From contig CAKQXG010000122.1 of assembly GCA_934281515.1 (NCBI GenBank), forward strand, positions 1 to 6,261: a stretch of 6,261 nt of DNA, written 5' to 3'. The notes beneath the pieces were generated by a model. It made no database searches, was not told the DNA's origin, and worked only from the letters and a program-made list of their open reading frames with translations. This stretch comes from an uncultured Clostridia bacterium (GTDB taxonomy: Bacteria; Bacillota; Clostridia; Christensenellales; CAG-314). Within the stretch, counting starts at the first letter, position 1. The number at the start of each line of letters is the position of its first letter. Below, one piece after another: positions 5,158 through 6,261 of this stretch. The position numbers and the translations under genes are program-made.

Positions 5158-5182
5158 CAAAAGCAAAGTCGAAAATATTTTT

Positions 5183-5187
5183 GGAGG
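5183..5187 (+). promoter_or_regulatory. Ribosome site of gap
   Basis: GGAGG lies nine bases before the ATG at 5197. It is a full-strength site and fixes the start of the GAPDH gene. Confidence 0.88.
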
Positions 5188-5196
5188 TATACTCAC

Positions 5197-6261
5197 ATGT
5201 CTAAACAAAACGTAAGAGTAGCAATCAACGGATTTGGTCGTATCGGTCGTCTGGCATTCCGTCAGATGTTTGGTGCCGAAGGCTACGAGATCGTCGCTAT
5301 CAACGACCTTACAAGCCCCAAGATGCTGGCTCACCTGTTGAAGTATGATACGGCTCAAGGCAACTACGTTGCAATGGGTCACACCGTTACGCACAAGGAT
5401 GCAGTATTGGCAGAAGACGGCAAAACCGTCGTTACGCCCGGCAGCATCACCGTTGACGGCAAGGAAATCACCATTTATGCCGAACCCAAGGCAGCTAACC
5501 TTCCTTGGGGCGAACTGAAGGTAGACGTGGTGTTGGAATGCACCGGTTTCTACTGCAGCAAGGACAAGGCTCAAGCTCACATCGACGCAGGCGCACGCAA
5601 GGTTGTTATCTCTGCTCCCGCAGGCAACGATCTGCCCACAATCGTTTACGGCGTAAACGAAGGCACCCTGACAGCCGACGACACAATCATCAGCGCAGCA
5701 AGCTGCACGACAAACTGCCTTGCACCCATGGCTAAAGCACTCAACGAGTACGCACCCATCGTCAGCGGTATCATGACCACGGTTCACGCTTACACCGGTG
5801 ACCAGATGGTTCTTGACGGACCTCACCGCAAGGGTGACCTTCGCCGTGCACGTGCCGCCGCTCAGAACATCGTTCCCAACACGACGGGCGCAGCCAAGGC
5901 TATCGGTCTTGTTATCCCCGAACTTAACGGCAAACTCATCGGTTCCGCACAACGCGTACCCGTATGCACCGGCAGCACGACAATTCTTGTGGCTGTTGTC
6001 AAGGGCAAGGACGTTACCGTTGACGGTATCAACGCTTACATGAAGGGCGCCGCTACACAAAGCTTCGGCTACAACGACGAAATGATCGTCAGCAGCGACG
6101 TTATCGGTATGCGCTACGGCAGCTTGTTCGACGCTACGCAAACCATGGTTGCCAAGATTGACGACGACACCTACCAAGTACAGGTTGTGTCCTGGTACGA
6201 CAACGAAAACAGCTACACTTCTCAAATGGTACGTACAATCAAGTACTTCTCCGAACTGAAG
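5197..6261 (+). CDS. gap: Glyceraldehyde-3-phosphate dehydrogenase, type I (3' end cut by window)
   Basis: The frame is open from the ATG at 5197 to the last base: 355 codons with no stop. The protein oxidises and phosphorylates glyceraldehyde-3-phosphate to 1,3-bisphosphoglycerate with NAD, in the cytoplasm as a homotetramer. Seen in order: Rossmann NGFGRIGR at 11-18, NDL at 36-38 (Asp37, where NAD-specific enzymes bind the adenosine ribose), SAASCTTNCLAP at 166-177 with catalytic Cys170, TTVHAYTGDQ at 194-203 with His197, HRKGDLRRARAAAQNIVPNTTGAAKAIG at 210-237 (the S-loop region and phosphate-binding part, written here as its conserved core), and SWYDNENSY at 332-340. The C-terminus YFSELK matches where family members end, so only a few residues are likely missing. 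At about 355 residues it is slightly longer than the usual 335-340, partly from the insert near 68-90. It diverges from fba, whose product it consumes. Arg and Gly codons favour CGT and GGT more than in the neighbouring DegV and lipid genes, as expected for high expression. Confidence 0.97.
   Translation, partial: MSKQNVRVAINGFGRIGRLAFRQMFGAEGYEIVAINDLTSPKMLAHLLKYDTAQGNYVAMGHTVTHKDAVLAEDGKTVVTPGSITVDGKEITIYAEPKAANLPWGELKVDVVLECTGFYCSKDKAQAHIDAGARKVVISAPAGNDLPTIVYGVNEGTLTADDTIISAASCTTNCLAPMAKALNEYAPIVSGIMTTVHAYTGDQMVLDGPHRKGDLRRARAAAQNIVPNTTGAAKAIGLVIPELNGKLIGSAQRVPVCTGSTTILVAVVKGKDVTVDGINAYMKGAATQSFGYNDEMIVSSDVIGMRYGSLFDATQTMVAKIDDDTYQVQVVSWYDNENSYTSQMVRTIKYFSELK

Noticed and set aside
5083..5196. 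Riboswitch, Rex or CcpA site in the gap-fba gap
   Set aside because: No TTGTGA/TTCACA-type Rex site, no cre-like pattern and no riboswitch fold could be recognised in the 190 bases.
5086..6225. 379-codon open frame on the minus strand across gap
   Set aside because: Antisense shadow of GAPDH, produced by its strong codon bias; no ribosome site or recognisable domain.

Overview
The window holds six protein genes on both strands of what looks like a low-to-middle GC Gram-positive (Firmicutes, Clostridia-like) chromosome. This rests on the DegV-family gene, Shine-Dalgarno sites of the GGAGG type before most genes, clostridial-type GAPDH and class II aldolase sequences, and a GT4 glycosyltransferase resembling those that make diacylglycerol glycolipids. 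The genus cannot be named from the sequence alone. No rRNA, tRNA, CRISPR array, transposase or phage gene was seen.

Left part (1-1879, plus strand): a DegV fatty-acid-binding protein gene ending in a clear intrinsic terminator, then a small exported protein (signal peptide plus a carboxypeptidase-regulatory-like beta-sandwich domain). These face the next operon tail to tail across a 290-base gap. The gap holds a perfect palindrome of 21-bp arms that lacks a T-tract on either side.

Middle part (1880-3960, minus strand): a two-gene operon of a PlsC-type acyltransferase followed by a GT4 glycosyltransferase overlapping it by 23 bases. Together they suggest a membrane glycolipid pathway (phosphatidate or acylated lipid supply, then sugar transfer). 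The promoter carries four direct TTTAC repeats, plus a weaker fifth, at about one DNA turn spacing and ending on the -35 box. That layout resembles a Pho box, which would fit replacement of phospholipids by glycolipids when phosphate is short. This regulatory idea is inference and is the most interesting lead here.

Right part (3961-6261): class II fructose-bisphosphate aldolase (minus) and glyceraldehyde-3-phosphate dehydrogenase (plus, cut by the window end) are divergent across 190 bases. Their sigma-A-type promoters are back to back and share one -35 palindrome. A perfect 6-3-6 inverted repeat sits over the gap start point as a candidate operator. The aldolase gene ends in a nested hairpin that works as a terminator only in the aldolase direction. 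No wholly new multi-gene system was recognised; the novelty is in the regulatory and palindromic DNA.
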